From NCBI RefSeq assembly GCF_013394775.1, contig NZ_JABXYT010000001.1, forward strand, positions 1,750,501-1,814,500: 64,000 nucleotides of DNA. Direction: 5' to 3'. The translations under genes were made by a program, and so were the position numbers. This document shows, piece by piece, positions 61,902 through 64,000 of this stretch. Within the stretch, counting starts at the first letter, position 1. Every line of letters begins with the position of its first letter. The DNA is from Oribacterium sp. oral taxon 102 (GTDB taxonomy: Bacteria; Bacillota; Clostridia; Lachnospirales; Lachnospiraceae). Under the pieces are notes generated by a model, which worked only from the letters and a program-made list of their open reading frames with translations, ran no database searches and was not told the DNA's origin.

Positions 61902-61957
61902 CATGAATAAAAATTCGTATTTTATGGATTTTATTCAAGTCTTTCATTGAATGTCAA
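61902..61957 (-). promoter_or_regulatory. argG promoter with two ARG boxes
   Basis: TTGACA (61957-61952), 18 nt and TAAAAT (61933-61928) form the promoter. CATGAATAAAAATTCGTAT (61902-61920) is a near-exact match to the Bacillus ArgR/AhrC ARG box (CATGAATAAAAATTCAAGT as remembered). A weaker box, TTGAATAAAATCCAT on the minus strand (61925-61939), overlaps the -10. Arginine repression is likely. Confidence 0.75.
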
Positions 61958-61973
61958 TTATAAAGAGCTTTTC

Positions 61974-62285
61974 TTTATGGAAATCTCTTCGCTGGGACTC
62001 AGCCTCGCCCGGGAGGCTTCGGCTAACCTCCCTTCAGGGTAGCAATCGCATGCGATTGCTTTAACCGCTCTAAACCGCGCGGCTCCCCCGATCTCCGATC
62101 GGGGGGTGTTTTGGGAGGTACTTCTCTTCGAGAAGTAGTCATGTACGCTCCGGATTTGCCTGATGGCAAATCTCTTCGCTGGGTTCACCTCGGGCTCGAT
62201 GCCCTCGGTGAATCCGCCTCTGCCGGACACAGACTTCGTCTGTGCCATGTCGCTACGAGATTTCCTTTATGGAAATCTCTTCGCT
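61974..62285. repeat. Array of palindromic repeat elements between argH and argG
   Basis: Nine hairpins occur in about 280 nt: 62002-62017, 62041-62060 (perfect 20-bp palindrome), 62085-62105, 62120-62136, 62153-62172, 62181-62215, 62228-62244 and 62257-62279, plus a partial one at the left edge. TTTATGGAAATCTCTTCGCT occurs identically at 61974 and 62266, with a 16/20 variant at 62161. Segment 62041-62105 matches the 5.05-kb element and 62181-62246 matches the 37.60-kb element. The right end enters argH. A 96-codon minus-strand frame (61958-62248) stays open but has no ribosome binding site or family. Confidence 0.8.
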
Positions 62286-63605
62286 CCCCGGTGCACCTTT
62301 TGTTTTTCGGTTTTTCACACAGGTTTCCAGAGAGATTGCAGCGTAGATATCCTCATTGATCTGCGGACAGACCGCACGGTATTCGGCGAGGCTCAGATCA
62401 TCCAGCGTACAGTCCTTCCTTTCACAGAGCAGCACCAGCTCCCCTACGATACCGTGCGCCGTCCTAAACGGAATGCCCCTTCGCACCAGATAATCGGCGA
62501 CATCCGTCGCATTGGTGAAGCCGTTTTTCGCGCTTGCCTCCATTCGCTCCTTATTCCAGCGGATCGTCCGAAGCATGCCGCTCATCAGCAGGACGGAGCG
62601 CTTCATCGTATCCATCGCATCGAAGGAGAGCTCCTTGTCCTCCTGCATGTCCTTGTTGTAGGCGAGCGGAAGTCCCTTCATCGTCGTCAGAAGCGCCATC
62701 AGCGCCCCATAGACCCGTCCAGTCTTACCGCGGATCAGCTCCGCAATATCCGGATTCTTCTTCTGCGGCATGATGCTGGAGCCGGTGGAGTAGGCATCGG
62801 AGATCGTCACGAAGCGATACTCGTTGCTGTTCCAGAGGATGATCTCCTCGCTGAGCCGCGAAAGATGCATCGCGAGCGTCGACAGGTCGAAAAGATACTC
62901 CATGAGATAGTCCCGATCGGAAACCGAATCCATGGAATTCTCCGTCGCCCGATCGAAATGCAGCAGCGCCGCCGTATAGTCCCGATCCAGCGGATAGGTC
63001 GTTCCCGCGAATGCACCGCTGCCGAGCGGACAGGCATTTAGGCGGACACGGCAGTCCGCGATGCGGGAGCTGTCGCGGCGGAACATCTCTCGATACGCCG
63101 CCATGTGATGCGCCAGCGTCGTCGGCTGCGCCTTCTGGAGATGCGTAAAGCCCGGCATATAGGTCTGCCGGTTCGCCTCGATGATCTCATCCAGCGTCGT
63201 GAGCAGACCGGAAAGCAGCTCCTGCATGGCGTCGATCTCATCCCGGACATAAAGCTTCATATCCAGTGCGACCTGATCGTTCCGGGAGCGCCCTGTATGA
63301 AGCCGCTTCCCCGCCTCTCCGATCCGTCTCGTCAGCTCCGTCTCCACGAAGCTGTGAATATCCTCGGCTTCCCCTTCCAGGCGCAGCCGCCCCGTCTCGA
63401 TATCCGCAAGGATCTCCGTAAGCCCCTCTACGATGCGCGTGCTGTCCTCCTGCGGGATAATGCCCTGCCTCCCCAGCATCCGCGCGTGCGCAATCGAGCC
63501 TGTAATATCCTGCCGGTACAGTCGCCTGTCAAATGGGAGCGACTGGTTGAAGGCAAAGGCGGCGTCATCCGTCTCTCCCGTGAATCTCCCTCCCCAAAGC
63601 TTCAT
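62253..63605 (-). CDS. argH: Argininosuccinate lyase
   Basis: The 450-residue lyase begins KLWGGRFTG and has HTGRSRNDQ, the THLQKAQPTTLAH block and the signature GSSIMPQKKNPD (275-286) with the catalytic Ser. It splits argininosuccinate into arginine and fumarate. GAGGAGG precedes the ATG, which overlaps the stop of the upstream gene (ATGA). The last ten residues (SEEISIKEIS) and stop are encoded by a hairpin of the intergenic repeat family, so the native C-terminus has probably been replaced or extended. Confidence 0.96.
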   Translation of the reverse strand: MKLWGGRFTGETDDAAFAFNQSLPFDRRLYRQDITGSIAHARMLGRQGIIPQEDSTRIVEGLTEILADIETGRLRLEGEAEDIHSFVETELTRRIGEAGKRLHTGRSRNDQVALDMKLYVRDEIDAMQELLSGLLTTLDEIIEANRQTYMPGFTHLQKAQPTTLAHHMAAYREMFRRDSSRIADCRVRLNACPLGSGAFAGTTYPLDRDYTAALLHFDRATENSMDSVSDRDYLMEYLFDLSTLAMHLSRLSEEIILWNSNEYRFVTISDAYSTGSSIMPQKKNPDIAELIRGKTGRVYGALMALLTTMKGLPLAYNKDMQEDKELSFDAMDTMKRSVLLMSGMLRTIRWNKERMEASAKNGFTNATDVADYLVRRGIPFRTAHGIVGELVLLCERKDCTLDDLSLAEYRAVCPQINEDIYAAISLETCVKNRKTKGAPGSEEISIKEIS

Positions 63606-64000
63606 TTCTCTTCCTCCTCGTCTCTCTCTGCTTTCTCCGTCTCCCCCGGATTGGTATCGGACGAATTGGGCGGCTGCGGGAATTTCACCACCTTTCTGAC
63701 GATCCCCTCCGCTGTCATCGTCCGGATATCCGGAACCTCGATTTCCTTTTCCTTCGATACCTCGGGGATCACGAAAGCCCTGTCCCACTCCTTGGCGGTT
63801 CTGCCCTGCATCCTGAGTGCCTTTTGCCGTCTCCGACGGCTTCTCCCGCGAACGCTGTCTCCCTCCTCCCCTCCGCGCTCTTTCCCGGCGGACTTCCTCC
63901 TGCCCGGCGCGGCTTTTCCATCCACAGGCATTTTCCGCCGCGGTCGCCCGGACTCGAATCCCCAATACAGACAGACCGAGAGCAGAAGGAGCAGAAGAGA
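63602..64000 (-). CDS. 5'-truncated membrane-anchored protein of unknown function
   Basis: The reading frame runs off the right edge, so at least 132 residues are visible. It opens with a Leu-rich membrane segment (SLLLLLLSVCLYW), then a strongly basic Arg/Lys stretch (about 50 residues) and a C-terminal part with DRAFVIPEVSKEKEIEVPDI and an acidic end EEEEK. No family was recognised. An internal ATG at 63931 exists, but the membrane segment upstream argues for an earlier start outside the window. Its stop overlaps the argH start, so the two are co-translated. Confidence 0.6.
   Translation of the reverse strand, partial: SLLLLLLSVCLYWGFESGRPRRKMPVDGKAAPGRRKSAGKERGGEEGDSVRGRSRRRRQKALRMQGRTAKEWDRAFVIPEVSKEKEIEVPDIRTMTAEGIVRKVVKFPQPPNSSDTNPGETEKAERDEEEEK

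Noticed and set aside
61958-62248. 96-codon minus-strand open frame through the repeat array
   Set aside because: No ribosome binding site was seen, and the frame consists of palindromic repeats whose ends also appear in ArgH. It is open probably because of repeat structure, not as a gene, though copies elsewhere could change this view.
63940-63960. tRNA-like GGACTCGAATCC string
   Set aside because: It resembles a T-arm but has no acceptor or anticodon partner and lies in an open coding frame.

Overview
The window reads as chromosome of a fairly GC-rich member of the Clostridia, most likely Lachnospiraceae. Support for this: a class III fructose-1,6-bisphosphatase, YitT, YqeG, ScpAB and DUF4364 family proteins, YesM/YesN-type sensing, CcpA-type cre motifs, and strong GGAGG ribosome binding sites. 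Species cannot be named from the sequence alone. Almost every gene lies on the minus strand. The exceptions are a GntR regulator, a small XRE regulator, aroK and one lysR. No rRNA, tRNA, CRISPR array, insertion sequence or prophage gene was seen.

Layout. 0-2 kb: a small metal-binding HMA membrane protein and a CNNM/CorC-type transporter. 2-10 kb: an operon for pectin fragments, read from the right: GH28 galacturonidase, YesO/P/Q-type ABC importer, GH105 unsaturated-uronide hydrolase, AraC regulator and a TIM-barrel isomerase. Its promoter carries a near-perfect cre and two 12-bp direct repeats. 10-15 kb: a YtfQ/R/T-YjfF-like sugar importer, divergent from a GntR/LacI-type regulator. 16-20.6 kb: histidine kinase, a second YtfQ-like lipoprotein and an AraC-type response regulator, probably one sensing unit. 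20.6-33.7 kb: a complete L-arabinose route: ribose-type ABC importer, AraR-like repressor, araA, araD, FGGY kinase, transaldolase-type aldolase and transketolase.

33.8-57 kb is mostly housekeeping: MATE exporter, fbp, two ftsH paralogues, aminotransferase, TPR lipoprotein, dut, scpB/scpA, phosphoesterase, aroK, a tight DUF975-nrdR-yqeG-aroD-yitT operon, and an accessory-looking LysR / 2-hydroxycarboxylate carrier / esterase group. 57-64 kb: htrA, ispF, a diacylglycerol kinase, argG, argH and a truncated membrane protein at the window edge.

How it fits together. Oligogalacturonides and arabinan side chains of pectin would be imported by three ABC systems. Intracellular GH28 and GH105 would trim the acidic chains. 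Arabinose enters the pentose phosphate pathway through AraA, kinase and AraD, then transketolase and the transaldolase-like enzyme. Control appears layered: cre sites, an AraC activator, an AraR repressor, a GntR/LacI regulator and a binding-protein/kinase/regulator trio.

The least expected signal is non-coding. There is a family of palindromic intergenic elements: a two-hairpin unit at 5.05 and 62.04 kb, a 66-nt unit at 37.60 and 62.18 kb, and a different 31-nt unit at 25.30 and 49.22 kb. The argH-argG gap packs nine hairpins into about 280 nt, and one of them encodes the last ten residues of ArgH.
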